Positions 15,550 to 23,476 are shown, counted from the first letter of the stretch. The stretch is DNA of 64,000 bases from Streptomyces sp. CB00316 (GCF_001905595.1 NZ_LIXI01000008.1:186001-250000), one strand, 5' to 3'. Numbers and translations: made by a program. The notes: generated by a model from the letters alone, not told the origin.

Positions 15550-16719
15550 CTACTGGATGTCTGGCTCGACGCGGAGTCGGAGCGAGTGGAAGAGGGAGTG
15601 GTACGTGGAATCCAGCTCCGCCGGTTCGTCGCCGTACACCACGATGCGGCCGCAGCTGCCGCCTTCGGGGTCGTCGACACCGCGGACGCTGTCGCCGGGT
15701 TCGACGTCGAGCCAGACGCCCGGGGAGTCGAGGCCCCGGACGTCGTAGTCGATCCGGCCCGGGCTGTCGAAGCCGACACATCGGTACAGCACGTGGCTCG
15801 CCGTGGGCGGCCTGCGCGTGACGGGCCGTCCCAGCGCGATCTCCGCGGCCGCGCGTGTGAGATCGATCCCGCTGATCCGTTCGGTGGCGGCGCACAGCTG
15901 CCCCCCGGGCGGCCGGGCGGCGACGTCGACGAGGACGGGCCCGTCGTCCGTCAGCCTCACCTGGACGTGGGAAACGCCGTGGTCGAAGTTGAGTACGGCC
16001 AGGGCCCGGATGCAGAACGCCTCCAGTTCCGACTCCCGGACCGGGTCGAGACCGCTGGGGTGGTCATAACCGGTCTCGGACCGCCCCGGGCCCGGGCCCG
16101 TGTGCTGGGCCAGCACACTCACGATCTCGGTGACCCCGTCGACGGTGAAGCTCTGCACGGCGTACTCAGGCCCGTCGGTGAACTTCTCCACAACGAGCGC
16201 GGTGGGGCCGAGGAGCTCCGATGCCCGCTTCACCTCGTCCAGATCGCGGCAGAGCCTTCGACCCCGGCCGACCGACTTCCGCACCACGACGGGCAGTCCC
16301 AGCCTCCGGGCCGACGCCCGGGCGTCGGCCGGATCGGCGACCGCCAGGGAGTCGGGCGTCCGTACGCCGCCGGCGGCCAGCATCATCCGAAGGCGCGCCT
16401 TGTCGTGGCAGGCCAGGGCGGCTGAGAGGTCGAGCCCGCGTACCTCGATCCGGGCGGCCAGGTAGGCGGCCAGCGGCACGTGCGCGTCGTACACGCTGAA
16501 CACCGCTTCGAGCGGCCGGACGGCGTGGATGCGGCTCACCGCGCTCTCCACCGCAGCCCAGTCGCTCAGGTCGATGTCGAGAGGCACGTCGACCCGGCAG
16601 GCCAGCTCCAGCGGCGTGGGATCGTCGAGCAGGACGGTGTGTACGTCGAGGGCGTCGAGAACGTCCACGACGCGGCGCCCGGAGAGGCAGGCCACACCGG
16701 GACGGATGTCGGGGCTCAT
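15550..16719 (-). CDS. ATP-grasp protein 2, divergent active site
   Basis: 389-aa relative of the two neighbouring ligases. At the ATP-binding loop it has PVVVRKSVGRGRRL, with Arg where the others have Lys, and at the metal site VLVDVAARPPGG, where Asp and Ala replace the Glu and Asn of the partners. The C-terminal domain (VEPGDSVRGVDDPEGGSCGR) is conserved. Unlike ATP-grasp 1 and 3, it ends PDIQ without Cys-Cys. It may be an inactive partner subunit or a substrate-binding protein. The ATG overlaps the stop of the FemAB-like gene (TGATG). Confidence 0.8.
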   Translation of the reverse strand: MSPDIRPGVACLSGRRVVDVLDALDVHTVLLDDPTPLELACRVDVPLDIDLSDWAAVESAVSRIHAVRPLEAVFSVYDAHVPLAAYLAARIEVRGLDLSAALACHDKARLRMMLAAGGVRTPDSLAVADPADARASARRLGLPVVVRKSVGRGRRLCRDLDEVKRASELLGPTALVVEKFTDGPEYAVQSFTVDGVTEIVSVLAQHTGPGPGRSETGYDHPSGLDPVRESELEAFCIRALAVLNFDHGVSHVQVRLTDDGPVLVDVAARPPGGQLCAATERISGIDLTRAAAEIALGRPVTRRPPTASHVLYRCVGFDSPGRIDYDVRGLDSPGVWLDVEPGDSVRGVDDPEGGSCGRIVVYGDEPAELDSTYHSLFHSLRLRVEPDIQ

Positions 16720-17846
16720 CAGCAGCACCGCCTGGTCATGTCGAGTTGCTCCTCGGGGCCCTGGCAACGCTGTTCCAGGCGCAGGCAGGACGCGTGCAGA
16801 GCGGCCTGCTCATCGCGGTCGGCCGCGTTCAGCGCCAGGTGGAGCGATACGGGGTAGGCCCCGAGTTTGCGTTTCTCCATCCCGTTGGAGCGGCCGAGGT
16901 CGACCGTGGCGACGTCCGTGGCGACGGCGCTCTCGACGATGCGGCCGGCCATCGCCCGGTACGGGACGAAGGACGGCAGGCGCGCGGTCTCCAGACCGGC
17001 CAGCCACATCGACCAGACCGGGCCGAACTGCCAGCCGGCGAAGACGCCGACGATGTGTCCGGCGCCGTCGACGGCCGTGATGGACCGCTCGAACGGCGCC
17101 AGCCTGGCCTGCATGGCCCGGAGGAACGCGGCGGGCAGGACGTCGGTGGGGGTGTCGCGGTCCCGCAGAAGGGAGTGGATCAGACGGATCGTCGTGTCGA
17201 TGTCCGCGGGCCGGTCACGTACGGTGTGGTCGCGCGCCGCGAGCCTGCGTTCCCTGGCCAGCTTGCGGCGGCGGTGCCCCTCGGCGAAGGTCCAGTATTG
17301 CTCGACCGTCTCCACGTCGGTGGCACAACGGTAGGAAGTGGTGATGTGGGCTGTGGCGAAGCCTTGCCGCATCAGCCGTCCGCTGAGCCGGTCCGCCGAC
17401 GCGTTGGCAACACCCCAGACCCTGGCTCCGGCGGAACGCGCCGCCTCCCCCAGGGCGTGCAGCAGCTCGTCCACCGCGCCGTCGTGTCCGGGCGCGGCCA
17501 ACGGGCCGCCGTCCAGGGCGGCAAGGCTGTGTGCCAGGAGTATCGGACCCGTCGGTGCGAAGTCACCCAGCTCGACGAGGTAGGAGAGGCGCGGGCAGTC
17601 GTGCACCACGTAGGCGGGGCAGACCCCGACGAGCTCGTCGCCCTGGTAGGCGGCGAGATGGCGGGGCTCGAACTCTCCGGGCGGAGCGTCCTCGAAGGCG
17701 GCGAGCCACTGCCAGGTGTGGAAGACGCTTCCGGCTGCCAGGCCTACGACCCGGTTCCACGCGTCGGCGTCGGCGTCGTGGATCGTGGACAGGGTCTCGA
17801 TCCGGTGCTGTCCGGTCATGTGGCCGACCGGGTCGGTGAGGGTCAT
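16719..17846 (-). CDS. FemAB/BioF2-like acyltransferase (second copy), C-terminal CC
   Basis: 375-aa GNAT-fold protein of the FemAB/BioF2-like type: FHTWQWLAAFEDAP near the start, a central AEGHRRRKLARERRLAA segment and the C-terminal ATVDLGRSNGMEKRKLGAYP typical of this superfamily. Such proteins transfer acyl or aminoacyl groups to amines. It ends MTRRCC. ATG at 17846 has GAGGTG upstream and lies 10 bases after ATP-grasp 3; its stop overlaps ATP-grasp 2. It is placed between ligases and may form the second bond in a stepwise assembly. It is not closely similar to the copy at 4751-5686. Confidence 0.75.
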   Translation of the reverse strand: MTLTDPVGHMTGQHRIETLSTIHDADADAWNRVVGLAAGSVFHTWQWLAAFEDAPPGEFEPRHLAAYQGDELVGVCPAYVVHDCPRLSYLVELGDFAPTGPILLAHSLAALDGGPLAAPGHDGAVDELLHALGEAARSAGARVWGVANASADRLSGRLMRQGFATAHITTSYRCATDVETVEQYWTFAEGHRRRKLARERRLAARDHTVRDRPADIDTTIRLIHSLLRDRDTPTDVLPAAFLRAMQARLAPFERSITAVDGAGHIVGVFAGWQFGPVWSMWLAGLETARLPSFVPYRAMAGRIVESAVATDVATVDLGRSNGMEKRKLGAYPVSLHLALNAADRDEQAALHASCLRLEQRCQGPEEQLDMTRRCC

Positions 17847-17856
17847 CGGACGCACC

Positions 17857-19134
17857 TCAGCAGCACGACTTGAATTCACGGCTGTCCGACGGGGCCGGAT
17901 CAAGGCCGTCGCCGAACACCACCTGGAGGTCCAGAGCCCGGCGGACGTCCTGCTCCGCCCGGTCGAGTTCCTCGGCGCTCTCGCCGTACACCACGATGCG
18001 GCCGTAGACACCGCCCTGAGGGTCTTCCTTGGGCCGCACGGTCTCGCCGGGTGCGATCTCCAGCTCGACGACGGGTCTGCCGGGGCCTTCCCCGTCCGCC
18101 ACGAACTCGTCGTAGAGAACCGTTCCCGGCTCGTCGAAGACGATGCTCGTGTAGCGGGCGAAAGCCACGGCCGGACCGGGCTGGGCCTGCTCCAGGCCCA
18201 GCACCTGGCGGGTGACCGCCTCCACCATGTCGATGCCGCTGACGGCGGTGGTCATCTCCACCAGGCGCCCGCCGGGTCTGCGGGCGTTGACCTCGATCAC
18301 GCGGAACCCGTCGGTGCCGAGCCGTACCTGCGTATGGCTGATCCAGTCCCGTAGACCAAGCGCGTCGAGCGTGCCCTGGAGGAGCTGTTCCAGCTCCTCG
18401 TGGTGGGGCGCCGCGAGGCCGCACGGGTGCTCGTAGCCCAGCTCCACGAAGACGGGCGGCGGGGTCGTACGCTGCCGGAAGACGCTGAGGAGCTGCGTGG
18501 TTCCGCCGCGGGTGAGGGTCTGTACGGCGAACTCGGGGCCGTCGACGTACTCCTCGATCAGCGCCCCCGGCAGGCCGTCGGGGAGGAAGCCGCCCAGCGC
18601 GCCGAAGGCCTCCCGCACCTCGGCTTCCCCGAAGCAGCACCGGACACCGAAGGCGCCGGCCCCGTCGCGGGGTTTGACCACCACGGGGTAGCCGATGCGC
18701 GAGGCCGCCGCCACCGCCTCGTCCTCGTTCGTGGCGAGCGCGAAGCGTGGTACGGGCAGGCCGGCCGCTTCGAGCACGGTGCGCGTGCGCCACTTGTCCC
18801 GGCAGTTGGCCGCGGCTTCTGCGTCCAGCCCCGGCGATCCGGGGGACAGCAGGCTGCCGAGGTGCGCCATCAGCGGCAGACGCGGTTCGGTGTGCGTCAG
18901 TACCGCTGCGGGCCGCTCGCCCCCGAGCTCGTCCCGGATCGCGTCCGCCACCGCGCCCCAGTCGTCCAGGCCGATGTCCACGTGGGCGTCGACCCAGGGC
19001 ATGCAGTGCCACGGAATCCGTTCGTCCAGGAGCACGACCCGGTATCCGAGCTCCCTGACGACGCTGAACTCTCGCTCGCTGCGGCCACCGAGCATCACGA
19101 CGGTGCCGGTCACGGGGGTGGATGGTTCAGGCAC
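17857..19134 (-). CDS. ATP-grasp L-amino-acid-ligase-type enzyme 3, C-terminal CC
   Basis: 425-aa ATP-grasp ligase with intact key positions: Lys in PVVVKPRDGAGAFGV, ALIEEYVDGPEFAV, and FRVIEVNARRPGGR with metal-binding Glu and Asn. The last domain (IAPGETVRPKEDPQGGVYGR) is of the L-amino acid ligase type. The chain ends EFKSCC and has a further internal Cys pair (GVRCCFGEA). GTG at 19134 preceded by GAAGGA is taken as start. It is the fourth gene of operon 2. The product of the three ATP-grasp proteins is probably a short peptide or a peptide-linked amino acid; the actual substrates cannot be read from sequence. Confidence 0.85.
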   Translation of the reverse strand: MPEPSTPVTGTVVMLGGRSEREFSVVRELGYRVVLLDERIPWHCMPWVDAHVDIGLDDWGAVADAIRDELGGERPAAVLTHTEPRLPLMAHLGSLLSPGSPGLDAEAAANCRDKWRTRTVLEAAGLPVPRFALATNEDEAVAAASRIGYPVVVKPRDGAGAFGVRCCFGEAEVREAFGALGGFLPDGLPGALIEEYVDGPEFAVQTLTRGGTTQLLSVFRQRTTPPPVFVELGYEHPCGLAAPHHEELEQLLQGTLDALGLRDWISHTQVRLGTDGFRVIEVNARRPGGRLVEMTTAVSGIDMVEAVTRQVLGLEQAQPGPAVAFARYTSIVFDEPGTVLYDEFVADGEGPGRPVVELEIAPGETVRPKEDPQGGVYGRIVVYGESAEELDRAEQDVRRALDLQVVFGDGLDPAPSDSREFKSCC

Positions 19135-19189
19135 TACCGATGTCCTTCGTCGAGGTGGAGTGGGCTGGTGGGCGTGGCGGCCGGCCTGT

Positions 19190-19543
19190 TCAGCAGCAGG
19201 TGTTGGCCTTCTTCGCGGCAGCCGCGACCGCCTGTACGGCGGGGCGCTGGAGCTCGTCCAGCTTCATCGCTTCGACGATGCCGGCGATCTGGCCTATCTC
19301 CTCGTTCTTGAGGCCGAGCTTCTTGGCGGCGGCGAGGAAGGAGCGAACCGTTTCCTCACGGTCCTGCATCAGGGCCGCGCAGAGAGCGACGGCGGCCCGC
19401 GTCCTGGGTTCGAGGGCGTCGTGGTCGAAGACGGCGCCGAAGAACTCCTGGTAGCTCTTGGAGAAGGCGGCGTGGTGCTCGCCGACGCTCGGGGCGAGCT
19501 GGATGAGCTGGGTCGAGACGGACTGCTGGGGCGTGGTCGCCAT
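19190..19543 (-). CDS. AhpD/carboxymuconolactone-decarboxylase-fold protein, C-terminal CC
   Basis: 117-aa all-helical protein: FGAVFDHDALEPRTRAAVAL and LGLKNEEIGQIAGIVEAM match the small CMD/AhpD family. The catalytic CxxC of AhpD is missing; only Cys55 lies in the core, but the chain ends KKANTCC, giving a new thiol pair on a flexible Lys-rich tail. It may be a thiol-redox or carrier protein, or use the tail to bind As(III). ATG at 19543 has GAGGAG upstream. It lies between the peptidase and ATP-grasp 3 in operon 2. Confidence 0.78.
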   Translation of the reverse strand: MATTPQQSVSTQLIQLAPSVGEHHAAFSKSYQEFFGAVFDHDALEPRTRAAVALCAALMQDREETVRSFLAAAKKLGLKNEEIGQIAGIVEAMKLDELQRPAVQAVAAAAKKANTCC

Positions 19544-19581
19544 GAAGGGGCTCCTCAGGATGAAGGGGGACGGTGGGTGGG

Positions 19582-20808
19582 TCAGCCGTGGGCGGCGAGA
19601 TGACGGATCGTGGCCAGCGTGAGCTGTCCCGCCTTGCGCAGGGCGTCGGCGTCGATCCGCTCCGGGCTGTCGAGGGGTGAGTGGTAGTGCGCCGCGCCGA
19701 GCCCGACGCCGGCCGAGGGGAAGCCCGAGGCCGCGTAACGCCGGTTGTCGGATGCGACGGGCGCGGCGTAGAGGGGAATGCCCAGGTGCCGGCCGGACGC
19801 GTCGAGCGCTGCGATGAGGTCGCTGGGCGGCGGGTCGGCCGGCCCCAGCTCCACGGCCACCTTGCCGTTGAACTTGCCGGCCATGTCGATGTTGAGAACG
19901 TCGGGCCGCACCTTCCGCTCGCTCAGCTGCCGGGCGTGGTGTCCCGACCCCAGGGTGCCCATCTCCTCGGCGTCCAGGAGGGCGAAGACCAGGGGGCGGC
20001 TCAGCGGTTCGGCCCGGCTCAGAACGCGGGCCGTCTCGCAGAGTACGGCGGCGCCACTGGCGTTGTCCCCGGCGCACGGGAAGTGCAGTTCGGGGTCGGA
20101 TCCGACCCCGTCGTAGTGCGCCGACAGGAGGATCGGTCGGGCCTGCGGAGCGCGGCCCGGCAGTGTCGCGATGATGTTGGCTCCGACGGCGGGCACCCGC
20201 TCCAGCGGTACGTGAGCGGTGACGACCGCGTCGGTGACGGCGTCGAGCAGCTCCGGCAGGAGCGCCACGACCGGCAGTTGTACGGGCGGTGGGCCCTGGA
20301 CCCGTTTGGTGAGGTACCCGGATGCGTCGGCGTGCTGAGCCACCAGAATGCCCACCGCCCCGCGTGCCGTCAGTTCATCGGCGAGTTCCGCGAAGTCAGG
20401 TCCCTGCGAAGGGCCTCGTACGATGGCCCACCGGCCGGGCCCGGCCTCCGCCGAGGCAACGCCGGAGACCGGCGCCGGCATCGGGGCGGAACGGGGGTGC
20501 TCGGCGAATTCCGCGCGGTGGACGAGATCGCGGACGCCCTCGGGCCCGTCCACACCGCAGTACGGCGGCGCCGAGAGACGCAGCACCCCGCTGATGGCGA
20601 AGTGCTCCAGGACGGGCGAGAGACCGCTGGCGGTCAGCTCCGACACCAGGAATCGGGTGGCGCGGTCGTGTCCGGCACTGCCCGGTGCGCGCCCGGCCAT
20701 GTCCGGGACGCACAGGGAGCGGAGCGTGGCAAGGGCGCGCTCGGTGTCGAAGGAGTCCGCCGGCCCGCGTGCCGCGGTGGGCCCCTGGTCGTGTGCCGTC
20801 TCGGTCAT
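19582..20808 (-). CDS. M28-family zinc aminopeptidase-like enzyme
   Basis: 408-aa dizinc peptidase. Ligands are visible in order: His and Asp in LSAHYDGVGSD (near 229), bridging Asp in CAGDNASGAA, the Glu pair in LLDAEEMG, Asp in NIDMAG and His in HYHSPLDSP. A PA-type insert lies between the N-terminus and the catalytic part. There is no signal peptide, so it probably acts in the cytoplasm. ATG at 20808 is chosen with GAGGAAG 12 bases away; a TTG at 20829 is possible. It follows the 86-aa peptide gene by 17 bases and may trim that peptide or release a product from it. Confidence 0.88.
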   Translation of the reverse strand: MTETAHDQGPTAARGPADSFDTERALATLRSLCVPDMAGRAPGSAGHDRATRFLVSELTASGLSPVLEHFAISGVLRLSAPPYCGVDGPEGVRDLVHRAEFAEHPRSAPMPAPVSGVASAEAGPGRWAIVRGPSQGPDFAELADELTARGAVGILVAQHADASGYLTKRVQGPPPVQLPVVALLPELLDAVTDAVVTAHVPLERVPAVGANIIATLPGRAPQARPILLSAHYDGVGSDPELHFPCAGDNASGAAVLCETARVLSRAEPLSRPLVFALLDAEEMGTLGSGHHARQLSERKVRPDVLNIDMAGKFNGKVAVELGPADPPPSDLIAALDASGRHLGIPLYAAPVASDNRRYAASGFPSAGVGLGAAHYHSPLDSPERIDADALRKAGQLTLATIRHLAAHG

Positions 20809-20825
20809 GGGGGAGGGTGTCTTCC

Positions 20826-21086
20826 TCAACCTGCTGCCGTGGGGTCACCACAGCAGCTTCGGGGGGTGCGGACGGCGGGTTCGCCGCAGCAGCTGCTGCG
20901 CTCGGCCTTCGGCTCGCTCACGGGCTCACCGCAGCAACCGCCGCCCTGGCCGCCGGGAACCGCGCCCGTGGCGTCGGCGGGCTCGCCGCAGCAGCCACCG
21001 GTGGTGGCCGCCGCGGCCACGAGCGGCTCCGTGATGAAGCCACCGACGGGCCTCTGCTCCGATGCGTCGGACGGATCACTGGTCAT
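20826..21086 (-). CDS. 86-aa peptide with four Cys-Cys repeats (CC peptide 3)
   Basis: Small peptide with Cys pairs at 32-33, 51-52, 66-67 and 78-79, each in the form CCG followed by Glu or Asp and Pro (GGCCGEP, GGCCGEP, SSCCGEP, RSCCGDP). No other Cys is present. The first ~30 residues (MTSDPSDASEQRPVGGFITE) lack Cys and may act as a leader. It shares four-pair layout and the xCCG core with the 92-aa peptide but differs in sequence, so the pairs are what selection keeps. GGAGAG precedes the ATG, and the operator at 21108-21143 lies 22 bases upstream. First gene of operon 2. Function unknown. Confidence 0.85.
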   Translation of the reverse strand: MTSDPSDASEQRPVGGFITEPLVAAAATTGGCCGEPADATGAVPGGQGGGCCGEPVSEPKAERSSCCGEPAVRTPRSCCGDPTAAG

Positions 21087-21107
21087 GTTCGCTGCTCTCC
21101 GATCATT

Positions 21108-21143
21108 GATTCGATGGACACTTACTTAAACAAGTATCGAATC
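21108..21143. promoter_or_regulatory. Inverted-repeat operator of operon 2
   Basis: GATTCGAT (21108-21115) and ATCGAATC (21136-21143) bound a 36-bp AT-rich element 22 bases upstream of the 86-aa peptide start. The right half AAGTATCGAATC is identical to the right half of the operator of operon 1 (14218-14245). Both operons are therefore likely controlled by the same regulator. Confidence 0.65.
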
Positions 21144-21176
21144 AGTGTGATCGTCGTGTCAATGGCAGCGGGGGGT

Positions 21177-21893
21177 TCACTCCCCCACAGCCACCGGACC
21201 GCGTTCCCGCACCCCGGCGCGCAAGCCGACGGCCGCCAGAAAGGCCCTGATGAGCGGGTGGATGTCGGTCGGCGTGGAGGACAGTTCGGGCTGGAACAGG
21301 CTGCCGATGAAGAAGGGGTGGTCGGGCAGTTCGACAGCCCTCGGCGCCTTCTCCGCGTCCCAGCCGGTGATCCGGAGCTGACCGGACCGCAGCTCGTTCT
21401 CGTACGCCGGGTTGAGACCGTACTTGCAGTGATAGGTCTCCACCGCGGACTCGCGCCCCGGATAGACGGAGGCGAGTCGGCTGTCCGCGGCGAAGTGGAG
21501 TGGTGCGGTCTCCCCTACGAGGGAGCAGGCCAGCGGGACGATGAGCGGGGTCGTGGCATCCGCGTCGTACTGGACGTCCTCCGCGTCCCTGATCCCCAGG
21601 ACGTTGCGGCTGTACTCGATGAGCGCGTGCTGGAAACCGCCGCAGGTACCCAGGTAGGGAATGCCCGCCGTACGGGCCGTACGGATGGCCAGCAGGGCGC
21701 CGGCCTGGCTCACGTAGGGAGAGCCGGGTATCACCCAGATCCCGTCGTAGTCGGCGACGGCGTCGGTCACCCCCGCACTGGGAAGCCAGTCGACCTCCAC
21801 ACCGAAGTGCGGAACCAGTTCGTCGAACTTGGCGTGCGCGGGTACACGATCGCTGCGGTCACCGACGAGGGCGAGTCTCGGCCGGGAAGTCAT
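21177..21893 (-). CDS. CTP-synthase-like glutamine amidotransferase homologue
   Basis: 238-aa class I amidotransferase fold corresponding to the C-terminal domain of CTP synthase only. The nucleophile elbow is YLGTCGGFQHALIEY (Cys84). At the place of the CTP synthase QFHPE motif it has SLFQPELSS, so the catalytic His is replaced by Gln; canonical glutaminase activity is therefore doubtful. A standalone CTP-synthase-like gene is one of the hallmarks of the known streptomycete arsenic cluster. ATG at 21893 with AAGGAGG is preferred to TTG three bases earlier. It closes the operon behind the mutase, 65 bases after it. Its role is unknown; nucleotidyl activation is a possibility. Confidence 0.82.
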   Translation of the reverse strand: MTSRPRLALVGDRSDRVPAHAKFDELVPHFGVEVDWLPSAGVTDAVADYDGIWVIPGSPYVSQAGALLAIRTARTAGIPYLGTCGGFQHALIEYSRNVLGIRDAEDVQYDADATTPLIVPLACSLVGETAPLHFAADSRLASVYPGRESAVETYHCKYGLNPAYENELRSGQLRITGWDAEKAPRAVELPDHPFFIGSLFQPELSSTPTDIHPLIRAFLAAVGLRAGVRERGPVAVGE

Positions 21894-21958
21894 CAACGTG
21901 CCTCCTTGGTGGCGGAACAGGCATGTTCTGGTGCTCTCTGTGCGCTACGGACGTACCG

Positions 21959-23476
21959 TCACCACAGCGCGCGGCCGGTCATGGCGGACGCCGGGCCGAC
22001 CCCGAGGAGCGACAGCACGCTGGGTGCGATGTCGGCGAGCGTGGCTGCCCCTTGCGGGCGGTCCACCCGCTGGCCCTCCGCCGGGACCAGCACGGCGGGC
22101 ACGGGGTTGGTGGTGTGACCGCCGTAGGGGCGGCGGACGCCGTCGGAGTCGGTGAGCATCTTCTCCGCGTTGCCGTGGTCACCGACCAGGAGAACCCAGC
22201 GTCCCGTCTCGCTCGCGACCCGGCACAGGGCTTCCACGGCGCGGTCGGTGTGTTCGGCGGCCCGGACGGTGGCCGCGTAGTCCCCCGTGTGGCCGACCAC
22301 GTCGATGTTGGCCAGGTTGGCGACCACCAGCGACACGTCATCGCGCCGGGCGGCCGAACTGACGGCCTCGGTGACCTGACCGATACTCATCTCCGGCCTG
22401 GCCCGGTAGTCCGGCGGCGTGGCATCGGAGATCCTGACGTGTTCCTCCACCGGCGCCACGGCGGCCTCCCGGCCGTTGAGGTAGTACGTCACGTGCTCGA
22501 ACTTCTCGGCTTCCGCGACACGCACCGACCGCAGACCGCTCTCCGCGAGCCGGGCGGCCAGCCCTCCCCCGGCGTCGGCCCGGTGGACCAACGCCGGTAT
22601 GGCCGCGTCCGTGTCGTACTGGGCCAGGCTGAGGAAGGTCACACCCCGGCCCGCCAGATCTCGGTGGAGATGATCGGCGAGCTGCTGAATGCGGTCGCTG
22701 CGGAAGTTGGTGAACAGGACGACGTCACCGTCCCGGACCGGACCAGCCGCGTCGCCGTCACCGCCGGTGACGACACTGGGCTCCACCCACTCCTCGCCGC
22801 GTCCGGTCGTCGCCAAAGCCTCCTTCGGCTCACCGATCAGGTGGCCCGCGCCGTCGGCGATGGCTCGGGCCGCCCGTTCGGTCAGCGCGAGGTCGCCGCT
22901 CTTGTCCAGGGCGAATCCACGGCCCGTGACCGTGACGATTCTCCCGATGCCCGCTTCCGCGGCATATCCCTCGACTGCTTCGAGATAGGTGGCGGCGGTG
23001 CCGTCCGCCACGTCCCGACCGTCGGTGATCGCGTGGATCCTGACCTCGGGAACCGTGAACAGGGCTGCGATATGCAGCAGTTCGCGCAGATGGTGCACGT
23101 TGGCATGGATCATGCCGTCGGATGTCAGACCGATCAGGTGGAGCGAGCCACCGGTGCGTGCGGCGCCCTCGAGCGCGGCGCTCAAAGTCTCGTCCGATCG
23201 CAGAGCGCCGCTGCTGATCCTCTCCTCGACCAGGACGCTGTCGTAGGGGACGGGCCGTCCCGCCCCGATGACGATGTGTCCGATCTCGGAGTTGCCGACC
23301 GTGCCGGGCAACAGGCCGACGGCACTGCCCGACGCCTCCGCGAGCACAGCGCAAGGGGTGCCGAGCAGCCGGTCGAGACAGGGAGTGTCGGCCGCCGTGA
23401 GGGCGTTGGCCTCGCCCGGCTCCGCGTGCCCCCATCCGTCCAGGACCAGCAGGATGCCCGGTCGCACCGCGCTCAC
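21959..23476 (-). CDS. Arsenoenolpyruvate mutase (iPGM/alkaline phosphatase superfamily)
   Basis: 505-aa homologue of cofactor-independent phosphoglycerate mutase. In the arsenic pathway this enzyme is proposed to rearrange arsenoenolpyruvate into arsonopyruvate, making the As-C bond. Seen here: metal ligand Asp13 in LLVLDGWG, nucleophile Ser63 in GNSEIGH, GLTSDGMIHANVHHL, ITDGRDV, FRSDRIQQL, and VGDHGNAEKML with HTTNPVPA. The metal-site motifs are those of true mutases, while HANVHHL differs from the usual HSHxxHL. GTG at 23476 overlaps the TGA of the EPSP-synthase-like gene. As I recall, the S. lividans homologue is BsnN. Confidence 0.9.
   Translation of the reverse strand: MSAVRPGILLVLDGWGHAEPGEANALTAADTPCLDRLLGTPCAVLAEASGSAVGLLPGTVGNSEIGHIVIGAGRPVPYDSVLVEERISSGALRSDETLSAALEGAARTGGSLHLIGLTSDGMIHANVHHLRELLHIAALFTVPEVRIHAITDGRDVADGTAATYLEAVEGYAAEAGIGRIVTVTGRGFALDKSGDLALTERAARAIADGAGHLIGEPKEALATTGRGEEWVEPSVVTGGDGDAAGPVRDGDVVLFTNFRSDRIQQLADHLHRDLAGRGVTFLSLAQYDTDAAIPALVHRADAGGGLAARLAESGLRSVRVAEAEKFEHVTYYLNGREAAVAPVEEHVRISDATPPDYRARPEMSIGQVTEAVSSAARRDDVSLVVANLANIDVVGHTGDYAATVRAAEHTDRAVEALCRVASETGRWVLLVGDHGNAEKMLTDSDGVRRPYGGHTTNPVPAVLVPAEGQRVDRPQGAATLADIAPSVLSLLGVGPASAMTGRALW

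Noticed and set aside
21177..21893. Possible selenoprotein, since relatives of this CTPS-like family are sometimes named so
   Set aside because: The elbow residue is encoded by TGC and no in-frame TGA occurs before the end.
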